DNA from: GCA-2861595 sp035536185
GTDB lineage: Bacteria; Actinomycetota; Acidimicrobiia; Acidimicrobiales; GCA-2861595
NCBI GenBank assembly: GCA_035536185.1
Contig: DATLOM010000018.1
Coordinates: forward strand, 62,001 to 126,000
DNA length: 64,000 nt
Direction of reading: 5' to 3'
The position numbers and the translations under genes were made by a program. The first letter of the stretch is position 1. Each line of letters starts with the position of its first letter. Of the stretch, positions 8,397 through 15,835 are shown one piece after another. The notes beneath the pieces are model-generated. The model saw only the letters and a list, made by a program, of their open reading frames with translations. It was not told where the DNA came from and did no database searches.

Positions 8397-9203
8397 TCAG
8401 CTCACGCGCTCGTGCCAGCCCATCCCGGTTCCGGCGCCGGCCACGCTGAACCGGCAGAAGGAGCGTTCCAGCACCCGCCCCCCGTCGAGCCGGAGCGGCG
8501 CCCGGAACAACACCTCGCGAGCGCCCTCGGCCGGGACCTCGGCGGCCCCGCCGGCGGCGCCGGCCATGAACGGTGTGCCGTCGTCGAGGCGGCCCGAGAG
8601 CCGCTCCCCCGCCGGCACCACCCCCGCCGGCCCCCCGCCCCCCAGCACCACGGCCGCCGTCCCGCCCCCGCACCTGTGCCAGCGCCAGCCGTACCCGTCG
8701 AAGGTGATCTCCTCGACGACCGAGCCGACCCCCACGAGGATCTGGCCGGACACGTCGCAGGCCTGTCCGTAGTCGCCCTCGTCCCCGACGACGCCGCCGG
8801 CCACCGCCTCCCACTCCAGGTCGAGCCCTAGGCCGATGCGGTCGCCCCGCTCGTCGCCCAGGGCCTCGTCGGGATCGTCCATCGACACGCCGAACGCCTC
8901 CAGGCCCATCGACCAGTGCTCCAGGGGGGTCTCGCAGTTGATGTCGGCCCAGAGCCCGTCGGCCCGCACCTCCCGGGAACCCGGCCGCCGGGGCGCCTCG
9001 ATCTCCAGGTCCCTCACGAGCAGGTATGGGCGTCCCTCGCCGACCAGCGCCGCCCAGTACCACGCCCGCGGCCTTGGCGCCGGGAAGAGGGTGAGCCCGA
9101 CGAAGCCGGCGACCCTGGCGTCCGGAGCGAAGAAGTCGAACGACCACGACTCGAGCCGGGAGGGGTGCCGGCGCTCCCACGACGGATCGGGCGCCGGCGT
9201 CAT
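8397..9203 (-). CDS. Conserved hypothetical protein, probably a soluble beta-rich protein
   Basis: I do not recognise a named family with certainty. The 268-residue protein has no signal peptide or membrane segment. It is rich in short Trp- and Gly-containing strands (ESWSFDFFAPD, FVGLTLFPAPRPRAWYWAAL, EHWSMGLEAFGV, ITFDGYGWRWH) and ends FCRFSVAGAGTGMGWHERVS. This pattern resembles lipocalin- or carotenoid-hydratase-like beta-barrels and actinobacterial DUF proteins, but that is only an impression. The ATG at 9203 is preferred over the longer upstream frame because the conserved-looking composition begins there. It is divergent from the flavin-type oxidase gene at 9230, with 26 bases between starts, so the two may share a regulatory region. 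Confidence 0.5.
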   Translation of the reverse strand: MTPAPDPSWERRHPSRLESWSFDFFAPDARVAGFVGLTLFPAPRPRAWYWAALVGEGRPYLLVRDLEIEAPRRPGSREVRADGLWADINCETPLEHWSMGLEAFGVSMDDPDEALGDERGDRIGLGLDLEWEAVAGGVVGDEGDYGQACDVSGQILVGVGSVVEEITFDGYGWRWHRCGGGTAAVVLGGGGPAGVVPAGERLSGRLDDGTPFMAGAAGGAAEVPAEGAREVLFRAPLRLDGGRVLERSFCRFSVAGAGTGMGWHERVS

Positions 9204-9229
9204 CCGGACCGCATGGTAGATACTGCGCC

Positions 9230-9832
9230 GTGGCCCGCACCTACGACGCCGTCGACGATCGCCTGGCCACGTTCCTGCGGGCCCAGCACGTGTTCTTCGT
9301 GGCCACGGCCCCGAGCGGCAGCGACGGCCACGTCAACCTGTCACCCAAGGGCCTCGACGGCACCTTCGCCGTCCTCGATCCGCACACCGTCGCCTACCTC
9401 GACCTCACCGGCAGCGGCGTGGAGACCATCGCCCATCTACGGGAGAACGGGCGCATCGTCGTCATGTTCTGCGCCTTCGAGGGCCCGCCCCGCATCGTGC
9501 GCCTCCATGGCCAGGGCGAGGCGGTGGCCGCCGGCGACCCCCGTTTCGACGATCTGGCCGGCCACTTCCCCGCCCGGCCTGGCATCCGCTCGGTCATCGT
9601 CATAGCCGTCGAGCGCATCTCGGACTCGTGTGGCTACGGAGTACCCCTGATGCGGTACGAGGCCGACCGTGACCGACTCGATCGCTGGGCCGAGCGCAAA
9701 GGACCGGAGGGGATCGCCGAGTACCAGGCCGAGAAGAACGCCGAGAGCATCGATGGCCTGCCCGGCCTCTCCGGTACCGTGGCGGCGAGTGGCGCGGTAC
9801 CTGAGCCGGGAGTGGTTCGACGAGGTGAATGA
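9230..9832 (+). CDS. Pyridoxamine 5'-phosphate oxidase-family protein
   Basis: This 200-residue split-barrel flavin or F420-type protein belongs to the large actinobacterial PPOX-like family. Hallmarks are AQHVFFVATAP, GHVNLSPKGLD, VAYLDLTGSGVETIAHLRENGRIVVMFCAFEGPPRI and, later, DSCGYGVPLMRYE. Family members bind FMN, F420 or haem; the exact cofactor and substrate cannot be told from sequence. Translation starts at GTG 9230. The last 44 bases overlap the start of the next gene (SCP2-like), which suggests coupled expression. The C-terminal 20 residues, beyond GLSGT, look non-conserved and lie in the overlap. Confidence 0.85.
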   Translation: MARTYDAVDDRLATFLRAQHVFFVATAPSGSDGHVNLSPKGLDGTFAVLDPHTVAYLDLTGSGVETIAHLRENGRIVVMFCAFEGPPRIVRLHGQGEAVAAGDPRFDDLAGHFPARPGIRSVIVIAVERISDSCGYGVPLMRYEADRDRLDRWAERKGPEGIAEYQAEKNAESIDGLPGLSGTVAASGAVPEPGVVRRGE

Positions 9833-10193
9833 GGCGGCCAGGACCAGTAGCGCTGTGCGAGGGGCCACCGCGGGCGTGAACCTCGTTCTCCAGCAGGTGG
9901 TCACCGGCACCGCTGACGGCGAACTGCGGTACTGGCTGCGGATCGACGACGGATCGGTGGAAGCCGGCCTGGGCCTTCCCGCCGGCGGCGAGGCGGCGGC
10001 CGATGCCACCGTCACCCAGTCCTATGAGACGGCGGTCGCGGTCATGCGGGGTGAGCTCTCCACCGAGGAGGCTTTCCTCGGAGGGCACATCCGCCTCCGT
10101 GGTGACATCGGGGTGCTCCTCCACCACCAGAGCGTGCTGAACAGCCTCGGTCAGGCTTTCGACGAGGTGCACCAGCGCACGGAGTACGGCTGA
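9789..10193 (+). CDS. SCP2 sterol-binding-like domain protein
   Basis: This 134-residue single-domain protein resembles the SCP2 lipid-transfer fold: ARYLSREWFDEVNEA, LRYWLRIDDGSVEAGLG, DATVTQSYETAVAVMRGELSTEEAFLGGHIRLRGD and a closing helix. SCP2 domains bind hydrophobic ligands such as fatty acyl chains; the ligand here is unknown. I chose the GTG at 9789 because homology-like sequence begins at VARYLSREWF; the upstream frame is a shadow of the previous gene. It overlaps that gene by 44 bases, and its stop overlaps the ATG of the next gene (TGATG-type, at 10193). The three genes therefore look like one transcript. Confidence 0.75.
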   Translation: MARYLSREWFDEVNEAARTSSAVRGATAGVNLVLQQVVTGTADGELRYWLRIDDGSVEAGLGLPAGGEAAADATVTQSYETAVAVMRGELSTEEAFLGGHIRLRGDIGVLLHHQSVLNSLGQAFDEVHQRTEYG

Positions 10194-10915
10194 TGGGCCG
10201 GCGGACGCCGAGCACCACCACTGGGCCCCGGGCCCCCGGATGGCATCCGGATCCCGAAGGTGGCGAGCTCCTTCGTCACTGGAACGGGCGGAAGTGGGGC
10301 AACGAACGGCGGGAGCGCCCGGGATGGGCCGGCGGGGGAACGGGCGGAGCCGGTGACGGTGGAGGGCCCGGTGGCGGCGGCGGTAGCGGTGGCGGGCCCG
10401 GTGGACCGGTACCCGAGCCCGCCCGTAAGACGAGGCGGTGGCTGGTCGGGGGCGCGGTGGTGGTGGCCGCCGTCTTCTTCGGGCTGGTGGTGGTGAGCCT
10501 CGGCCGCGGGCCCGACATCCCTCCCCGCAGCGTCGGCGACGTCGCCTTCACCCGCCGGGCCGAGAGCACGTGCCGGCAGGTTCTGCCCAAGCTCCAGGCC
10601 CAGCGGCCCCAACTAGGCGAGAAGCCGAAGGACGGGGCGGAGCTGGTCGCCACCAAGGTCGAGCAGACGGCCGACGGCCTGGAGAAGCTGGTCGCCCAGC
10701 TGCGGGCGCTCCCCGTCGCCGCGGCCGACGGGCCACGGGTGGACCGCTGGCTCGACGACTGGGACTCCTACGTCGCCGTGGGCCGCCGCTACACGGCGGC
10801 GCTGCGAAGAGGTGACGGCGAGGCGCCGACCCGGGCGGCTCGGGAGGGCGACCCCATCACCCGCCGGGTCTACCTGTTCTCCAAGTCGAACGGGATGCCG
10901 AGCTGCGTCCTCTAG
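10193..10915 (+). CDS. Membrane protein with N-terminal DUF2510-like motif and extracytoplasmic domain
   Basis: This is a 240-residue protein. The N terminus has a DUF2510-like pattern, PGWHPDPEGGELLRHWNGRKW (residues about 15-35). A Gly-rich linker follows to about 70. One membrane helix (WLVGGAVVVAAVFFGLVVVSL) lies near 83-103. A C-terminal domain of about 135 residues has helical character and two cysteines (STCRQVLP and PSCVL), presumably outside the membrane, where they could form a disulfide. The function is unknown. The ATG overlaps the stop of the SCP2-like gene. A strong palindrome follows the stop codon. Confidence 0.65.
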   Translation: MGRRTPSTTTGPRAPGWHPDPEGGELLRHWNGRKWGNERRERPGWAGGGTGGAGDGGGPGGGGGSGGGPGGPVPEPARKTRRWLVGGAVVVAAVFFGLVVVSLGRGPDIPPRSVGDVAFTRRAESTCRQVLPKLQAQRPQLGEKPKDGAELVATKVEQTADGLEKLVAQLRALPVAAADGPRVDRWLDDWDSYVAVGRRYTAALRRGDGEAPTRAAREGDPITRRVYLFSKSNGMPSCVL

Positions 10916-10921
10916 CGGTAC

Positions 10922-10944
10922 GCTCATCACGACTCGTGATGAGC
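10922..10944. promoter_or_regulatory. Perfect 23-nt inverted repeat, candidate operator
   Basis: Two 11-nt arms (GCTCATCACGA and its exact complement) surround a single central base. A one-base loop cannot close as a hairpin terminator, so a dimeric repressor or activator site is more likely. It lies 6 bases after one stop codon and 17 bases before the start of the 73-residue gene, just upstream of that gene's AGGGGGAG ribosome-binding site. It could control that gene alone. Confidence 0.5.
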
Positions 10945-10961
10945 AACTGAAGGGGGAGAAG

Positions 10962-11183
10962 ATGACGTTGTCCGGGGTGATCGACGAGCATTTCCTGCGG
11001 CGGTACCGGGAACTGCTCGACGCCGAGGATTCCGCTTTCGACGACTTGGAGCACGCCTACGAGGACGGGGACCGTGCCCGCTTCGAAGCCGACGTCCAGG
11101 CGTGGGAGTCGGCCATCGCCCGCCGGATGGCCTACCTGGGCCGGCTGGGCCTCATCACCCCGGAGGCCGCAATCGTCGGCTGA
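10962..11183 (+). CDS. Small hypothetical protein, helical
   Basis: This 73-residue protein starts at the ATG at 10962, chosen because of the strong Shine-Dalgarno AGGGGGAG 4 bases upstream. The sequence is acidic and helix-forming (DEHFLRRYRELLDAEDSAFDD, then ARFEADVQAWESAIARRMAYLGRLGL). It has no signal peptide, cysteines or membrane segment. I do not recognise a family. It sits directly behind a 23-nt palindrome and may be regulated separately from the upstream membrane-protein gene. It is convergent with ogt, and a family A palindrome lies between the two stops. Confidence 0.6.
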   Translation: MTLSGVIDEHFLRRYRELLDAEDSAFDDLEHAYEDGDRARFEADVQAWESAIARRMAYLGRLGLITPEAAIVG

Positions 11184-11197
11184 GCCGACGCTCTTCG

Positions 11198-11242
11198 TTG
11201 CGAGTACATAGCGGGCCGTTTCCGCCCCCTATGTACTCGCAA
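11198..11242. repeat. 51-nt palindromic repeat family A, copy 2
   Basis: The arms TTGCGAGTACATAG (11198-11211) and CTATGTACTCGCAA (11229-11242) are exact complements. The 37-nt core is identical to the copy at 4811 read in reverse. It lies between convergent genes, as a bidirectional terminator would. Its CTA on the plus strand (11229-11231) is the TAG stop codon of ogt. Confidence 0.85.
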
Positions 11243-11780
11243 TCCCTGCCGCCTCCAGGAGCCAGCCCTCGTGGGCCAGGAGCCGGCGCTTGATGTCGAG
11301 GCCGCCTGAATAGCCGCCGAGTGCGCCGGCGGCGGCCAGAACACGATGACAAGCGATCACCAGCGGCACCGGGTTGGCGCCAACGGCACGGCCCACGGCC
11401 CTTGCCGCCGAGGGACGACCTATGGCCGCGGCCAGCTCGCCGTAGGAGGTGAGGCGCGACGGCCCGATGTCCCGCAGGGCCGTGAGCACGGCGCGGCTGA
11501 AGTCGCTCCGCCCATCGAGGTCGACCGGCAGGGCGTCGAGGGCGGCGACATCGCCGGCGAAGTAGGCGTCGAAGGCATCGGCCACGCCGGCATCGGGCGT
11601 ACCAGACTCCTCGCCGGTCGCCGAGAACCACACCCGGCGCACCCCCGACGGGCCCACGGTGACCGACAGCGGCCCGAGCGGTGACGGCTGCATCCAGCAA
11701 CAGGTACCCGGTGCGACAGCGACGCCTTTAACAGCGGAGAGGGCAGGGGCAACAGCGCTGCTGGTCAAGGTGATCGTCAT
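11229..11780 (-). CDS. ogt: Methylated-DNA--protein-cysteine methyltransferase
   Basis: This is a suicide repair enzyme that moves methyl groups from O6-methylguanine to its own cysteine. It has 183 residues from the ATG at 11780, which has GGGAGA upstream. The N-terminal ribonuclease-like part carries SPLGPLSVTVG. The DNA-binding part carries SYGELAAAIGRPSAARAVGRAVGANP, read as two blocks, then IACHRVLAAAG and LGGYSGGLDIKRRLLAHE. The catalytic motif is normally PCHRV; here the proline is alanine (ACHRV), with the Cys and His kept. The final residues (IAST) and the stop codon are supplied by a palindromic repeat, which suggests the original 3' end was replaced. It is convergent with the small gene at 10962. 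Confidence 0.9.
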   Translation of the reverse strand: MTITLTSSAVAPALSAVKGVAVAPGTCCWMQPSPLGPLSVTVGPSGVRRVWFSATGEESGTPDAGVADAFDAYFAGDVAALDALPVDLDGRSDFSRAVLTALRDIGPSRLTSYGELAAAIGRPSAARAVGRAVGANPVPLVIACHRVLAAAGALGGYSGGLDIKRRLLAHEGWLLEAAGIAST

Positions 11781-11852
11781 GCCGCCAGTCTCCCACTTCA
11801 TCGGCCTGGCTGGGGCTCTTTGTCGTGAGTACCCACAGTGGTCGAGCGGCCG

Positions 11853-12866
11853 TCATGGCAGCAGGTCTCTCACTCCCTCGCGCTCGGCGAGCAGCTCGTC
11901 GACGGTGATCTTCAGGCGGTGCTTGGCGAAGTCGTCCAGGCGGTACCCCTGGGCGACGAACCAGGCAGCGCCGTCGCTGCGGACCGGGAACCCGAACTGC
12001 AGTCCCTCGGGGATGCCGTACTCGCCGCGGCTGGCCACCGCCAGAGCAGCGTTGTCGGACGGGAGGGTGACCTCCCGGATGCTGCGGACCGAGTCGATCA
12101 CCGCGCTGGCCGCCGACGCCGCCGACGACGTGCCGCGGGCGGCGAGGACGGCGGCACCCCGCTGCTGCACCGCCTCGATGAAGGTCTCACGGAGCCATGC
12201 CTGATCGTCGACCACCTCGGTCGCCGGCCGACCGCCGATGGTGGCGTTCTGGAAGTCGGGGTACTGCGTGGCCGAGTGGTTCCCCCAGATGGCCACGTTG
12301 ACCACCTCCGACACGGCCACCCCGGCCTTGGCCGCCAGCAGTGACCGGGCCCGGTTCTGGTCGAGGCGGGTCATGGCGAACCAGCGGTCGACGGGCAGGT
12401 CCCGGGCGTTGGAACGGGCGATCAGGCAGTTGGTGTTGCAGGGGTTGCCGACCACCAGGACGCGCACGTCGTCGGCCGCGTTGGCGGCGATGGCCTGACC
12501 CTGGCTCTTGAATATGCCGGCGTTGATGCGGAGCAGGTCGCCTCGCTCCATGCCGGGCTTGCGGGGGACCGAACCCACCAGCAGCGCCCAGGAGGTGCCG
12601 TCGAAGGCCCGCTGCGGATCGGGGGTGGCCACCACGTCGAGGAGCAACGGGAAGGCGCAGTCCTCCAGCTCCATCACCAGGCCATCGAGGGCGGCCATGG
12701 CCGGCTCCACCTCGAGGAGGCGCAGGACCACCGGCTGGTTCGGCCCGAAGAGCTCACCCGATGCGATGCGGAACAACAGCGCGTAACCGATCTGGCCCGC
12801 TGCCCCGGTGACCGTCACGTGTAACGGCGGTCGCGGCGGCGCCGGTGGGTTCACGGTTCCTGCCAT
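11853..12866 (-). CDS. mdh: Malate dehydrogenase
   Basis: It interconverts malate and oxaloacetate with NAD, a TCA-cycle step. The 337 residues fit the actinobacterial/cytosolic-type MDH family. The nucleotide-binding motif is [12 protein letters not shown] (about residues 20-31). VGNPCNTN and TRLDQNRA carry the substrate-loop Asn and Asp/Arg. [13 protein letters not shown] holds the catalytic His. A proline-rich leader (about 15 residues) precedes the fold, so an internal start is possible, but no better one is evident. It lies 22 bases downstream of icd on the same strand, giving an icd-mdh pair. Confidence 0.93.
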   Translation of the reverse strand: MAGTVNPPAPPRPPLHVTVTGAAGQIGYALLFRIASGELFGPNQPVVLRLLEVEPAMAALDGLVMELEDCAFPLLLDVVATPDPQRAFDGTSWALLVGSVPRKPGMERGDLLRINAGIFKSQGQAIAANAADDVRVLVVGNPCNTNCLIARSNARDLPVDRWFAMTRLDQNRARSLLAAKAGVAVSEVVNVAIWGNHSATQYPDFQNATIGGRPATEVVDDQAWLRETFIEAVQQRGAAVLAARGTSSAASAASAVIDSVRSIREVTLPSDNAALAVASRGEYGIPEGLQFGFPVRSDGAAWFVAQGYRLDDFAKHRLKITVDELLAEREGVRDLLP

Positions 12867-12888
12867 CCCCCGACCCTACGGCCCGCCA

Positions 12889-14088
12889 CTACAGGCGATC
12901 GACGATGGCGGCGGCGAACTCCGAGCACTTCACCTCGTTGGCCCCTTCCATCTGGCGGGCGAAGTCGTAGGTGACGATGCGGTCGGCGATGGTGGCCTCC
13001 AGGGCGGCCAGGATGTCGGCGGCGGCGGCGTTCCAGCCCAGGTGCTCGAACATCATCACGCCGGAGAGCAGCACCGAGCCGGGGTTCACCTTGTCCTGGC
13101 CGGCGTACTTGGGGGCCGTCCCGTGGGTCGCCTCGAAGATGCCGTGGCCGGTGACGTAGTTGATGTTGCCGCCGGGGGCGATGCCGATCCCGCCGACCTG
13201 CGCGGCCAGTGCGTCGGAGAGGTAGTCCCCGTTGAGGTTGGTGGTGGCGATCACGTCGAAGTCGGTGGGCCGCGTCAGGACCTGCTGGAGGGTGATGTCG
13301 GCGATGGTGTCCTTGACCAGGATCTTGTCCCCCGGCTTGCCGTCGCAGTCGTCCCAGCCCACGGCCACGTCGGAGAACTCCTCACGGGTCAGCTCGTAGC
13401 CCCACTTGCGGAAGGCGCCCTCGGTGAACTTCTGGATGTTGCCCTTGTGGACCAGGGTGACGCTCTTGCGCCCCTTGGCCACGGCGTACTCGATGGCGGC
13501 GCGGACCAGACGCTTGGAGCCGGTGATGGAAACCGGCTTGATCCCGATACCGGAGTCCGGCCTGATGTTCCAGCCGAGCTCCGCCCGGAGCAGCTCGATG
13601 AGGCGTTCGGCCTCGGGGGTGCCCTCCTCCACCTCCAGGCCGGCGTAGATGTCCTCGGTGTTCTCCCGGAAGATCACCATGTCCACCAGCTCGGGGCGCT
13701 TGACCGGTGACGGGACGCCCTTGAACCAGCGCACGGGCCGGAGGCACACGTACAGGTCGAGGATCTGGCGCAGGGCCACGTTGAGCGAGCGGATGCCGCC
13801 ACCCACGGGCGTGGTGAGGGGGCCCTTGATGCCGACCAGCTCGTCCCGGAAGGTGGCCACCGTCGCCTCGGGCAGCCAGTCGCCAGTCTCCTTGAAGGCT
13901 TTCTCGCCGGCGAGGACTTCGTGCCAGGCAATGCGCTTGCCGTGCTTGGCCGCGGCGGCGTCGAGCACCGCCTTGGCCGCGGGCCAGATGTCGACGCCAG
14001 TGCCGTCACCCTCGATGAACGGGATGATGGGCTCATCGGGCACCCGCAGCGTGCCGTCGGCCTCCATGGTGATCTTCTCGGGCGCCAT
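12889..14088 (-). CDS. icd: Isocitrate dehydrogenase, NADP-dependent, E. coli type
   Basis: It converts isocitrate to 2-oxoglutarate and CO2 in the TCA cycle. The 399 residues from the ATG at 14088 match the length of the homodimeric type-I enzyme; the frame extends further upstream but without family sequence. Key blocks are [25 protein letters not shown] (with the serine that is phosphorylated in E. coli), [41 protein letters not shown] and [14 protein letters not shown]. This differs from the monomeric Icd common in other actinobacteria. It is transcribed with mdh. Two inverted-repeat elements lie in the 293-base gap upstream. Confidence 0.95.
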   Translation of the reverse strand: MAPEKITMEADGTLRVPDEPIIPFIEGDGTGVDIWPAAKAVLDAAAAKHGKRIAWHEVLAGEKAFKETGDWLPEATVATFRDELVGIKGPLTTPVGGGIRSLNVALRQILDLYVCLRPVRWFKGVPSPVKRPELVDMVIFRENTEDIYAGLEVEEGTPEAERLIELLRAELGWNIRPDSGIGIKPVSITGSKRLVRAAIEYAVAKGRKSVTLVHKGNIQKFTEGAFRKWGYELTREEFSDVAVGWDDCDGKPGDKILVKDTIADITLQQVLTRPTDFDVIATTNLNGDYLSDALAAQVGGIGIAPGGNINYVTGHGIFEATHGTAPKYAGQDKVNPGSVLLSGVMMFEHLGWNAAAADILAALEATIADRIVTYDFARQMEGANEVKCSEFAAAIVDRL

Positions 14089-14108
14089 CGCTGGATCGTA
14101 GTGAGAGT

Positions 14109-14190
14109 CCGGCGCAGAACTACTTGCGCACGAAAAAATACGGACCCGCCGATGAAGGTCACAGCAAAGGCGCAAGTAGTTCTGCGCCGG
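14109..14190. repeat. MITE-like inverted repeat, family B copy 2 (best preserved)
   Basis: Perfect 21-nt terminal inverted repeats (CCGGCGCAGAACTACTTGCGC at 14109-14129; complement at 14170-14190) enclose a 40-nt centre. The centre contains GAAAAAATACGGACCCGCCGA and aligns with the centres of the copies at 956 and 16909. The terminal repeats look like those of a small non-autonomous mobile element. No target-site duplication is obvious. It lies 20 bases upstream of the icd start codon, so it must be within or beside the icd leader. Confidence 0.85.
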
Positions 14191-14297
14191 CCTCTGAGGC
14201 GCCGGCGAGGGCGGCGCTGGCGGCGGGCCCTGGCCTTGGAGGCGTTGGCGAGGGCCCGACCAGACCGCCTGGCCGCTAGTGGGCCTCTATGGCCGGT

Positions 14298-14357
14298 TGT
14301 GCAGTTAGCGGCGTGATCCGAGCCACCGGCGGCACATTCACGACGCTAAAATGCACA
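14298..14357. repeat. 60-nt inverted repeat upstream of icd
   Basis: The arms (TGTGCAGTTAGCGGCGTGA and near-complement TCACGACGCTAAAATGCACA) are about 20 nt each with two or three differences and a 21-nt centre. It starts 24 bases after the metF stop on the minus strand. It may be the metF terminator or another single-copy member of the palindromic repeats. The rest of 14089-14381 is family B copy 2 and GC-rich filler; I see no gene there. Confidence 0.55.
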
Positions 14358-14381
14358 TTTCGAACCGCTCGTCGACGGGAT

Positions 14382-15272
14382 CTAGCCGGTGGGTCCCGCC
14401 CCGAGGCCGAGGTTGGCGTAGATCTCGCGGGTCGCGGTGGAGCGGTTGAGCGTGTAGAAGTGCAAGCCGGGGACGCCGGCGTCGAGCAGGTCCTGGCACA
14501 GCTGGGTGGCGACTTCCACGCCGATGCGGCGTACCTCCTCGGGACCGTCGGCGGCGGCGTGCAGGCGCTCGGCCAGGGCCGGGGGGAAGGCAGCGCCCGA
14601 CAGCTGGGCGAAGCGCTCCACCTGGGAGACGTTGGTGACGGGCATGACGCCGGGGATCACCGGAGTGGTGACGTCCCGGTCGGCCAGCTCCTCGATCATC
14701 CGCAGGTATGGCTCCGGCTCGAAGAAGAACTGGGTGATGGCGAAGTCGGCGGTGCGGAGCTTGGCCGCCAGGTGGTCCCGGTCGGCTTGCCGGTCGCCGT
14801 TGGACCTCGGGTGCAGCTCGGGATGGGCGGCCACGCCCACGCAGAAGTCGCCGAGGGAGCGGACCAGCTCCACCAGCTCGGTGGCGTAGCGGAAGTCGTC
14901 GGGCGGCGGAGGCTCCTCGGCGCCGCTGGCGCCGGCGGCGGGAGGGTCCCCCGCGAGAGCCAGGATGTTCTCCATTCCCTCGCGGCCGTAGCCGGTGACG
15001 ATGTCAGTGAGCTCGGCCCTGGTGTGGCCGGCGCAGGTGAGGTGGGCCATGGCCGTCATCGACGTCTCCCTGTTGATGCGGAGCACGATGTCGTGGGTCC
15101 GCTCGCGGGTCGACCCGCCGGCGCCGTAGGTGACGGACACGAAGGACGGCCGTAGCGGCTCGAGCTCGAAGAGCGCCTGGTCGAGCGCCTTTTCCGCTTC
15201 GGGCGTGCGGGGCGGGAAGAACTCGAACGAGAAGGTCGGCCCGGCCGCGAGGAGATCGGCGATGCGGGCCAT
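14382..15272 (-). CDS. metF: 5,10-methylenetetrahydrofolate reductase
   Basis: It reduces 5,10-methylene-THF to 5-methyl-THF for methionine synthesis and carries FAD. It has 296 residues from the ATG at 15272, where MARIADLLAAGPTFSFEFFPP begins the TIM barrel; the longer upstream frame is repeat-rich and not conserved. Other markers are FVSVTYGAGGS, THDIVLRI, MAHLTCAGH, ILALAGDPP, GVAAHPELH, FAITQFFFEPE and IPGVMPVTN. It has its own upstream region containing a 47-bp direct repeat. Functionally it joins folD, purN and purH, nearby on the same strand, in one-carbon metabolism. Confidence 0.95.
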   Translation of the reverse strand: MARIADLLAAGPTFSFEFFPPRTPEAEKALDQALFELEPLRPSFVSVTYGAGGSTRERTHDIVLRINRETSMTAMAHLTCAGHTRAELTDIVTGYGREGMENILALAGDPPAAGASGAEEPPPPDDFRYATELVELVRSLGDFCVGVAAHPELHPRSNGDRQADRDHLAAKLRTADFAITQFFFEPEPYLRMIEELADRDVTTPVIPGVMPVTNVSQVERFAQLSGAAFPPALAERLHAAADGPEEVRRIGVEVATQLCQDLLDAGVPGLHFYTLNRSTATREIYANLGLGAGPTG

Positions 15273-15295
15273 GAGCGGCGAGCCTAAACGGCCCC

Positions 15296-15388
15296 GAACC
15301 CGAGCCCCTTGGCGCATCGTGCCCGCCGCCGCCAACCGCGCTGAACCTGAGCCTCTTGGCGCATCGGCCCGCCGCCGCCAGCGCTGAC
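15296..15388. repeat. Direct repeat, two 47-bp units upstream of metF
   Basis: Unit 1 starts at 15296 and unit 2 at 15343. Both read GAACC-GAGCC-CTTGGCGCATCG then GCCCGCCGCCGCCA, with a few differences. They lie between the divergent metF and haem-oxygenase-like genes. They could be tandem binding sites or a local duplication. Related GAACC-GAGCCCCTT blocks occur in reverse near 18120-18160. Confidence 0.55.
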
Positions 15389-15520
15389 CCAGCCTTGGGC
15401 CCACCTGGCCGCCGGCGGCAACGGCGAAACGAGCTGCGCCGGGCTGCAGGCGACGAAACGCGCAGCCGACGTCCGAGGCTCAGGCTCGTTCTTCAGAGGG
15501 CCGGTGCGCGAGCATGCGCC

Positions 15521-15835
15521 ATGTCCGTCGTACGCATCAACGCCATCACCGTCCCCGCCGAGCGAGCCGAGGGGCTCGCCGCCCGTTTCGCCCGCCGGGC
15601 CGGACAGGTGGACAAGACCGAGGGCTTCGAGGAGTTCCAGCTGCTGCGCCCCACCGACGGGAGGGACACGTGGCTCGTCTACACCCGCTGGCGGGACGAG
15701 GCCGCCTTCGACGCCTGGGTCAGCTCGCAGGCCTTTGGCCAGGGCCACGCCCAGCCCGAGGGTTCCTCCGGTCCCGTTGCCTCCGGCTCGGACCTCTGGT
15801 CGTTCACGGTGGAGCAGCAGGCGACCAAGGCCTGA
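15521..15835 (+). CDS. MhuD-like antibiotic-biosynthesis-monooxygenase-fold haem-degrading protein
   Basis: This 104-residue ABM-fold protein is close to mycobacterial MhuD, which breaks haem to mycobilin and frees iron. Shared blocks are VVRINAITVPA (with the Asn at the MhuD N7 position), LAARFARRAGQV, GFEEFQLLRPTDG, TRWRDEAAFDAWV and the end GPVASGSDLWSFTV. A His in GQGHAQPE lies where the MhuD haem ligand is expected. The ATG at 15521 gives the normal length, and upstream sequence is repetitive. It is divergent from metF. No haem-uptake genes are nearby, so it may act in haem turnover rather than dedicated uptake. Confidence 0.8.
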   Translation: MSVVRINAITVPAERAEGLAARFARRAGQVDKTEGFEEFQLLRPTDGRDTWLVYTRWRDEAAFDAWVSSQAFGQGHAQPEGSSGPVASGSDLWSFTVEQQATKA

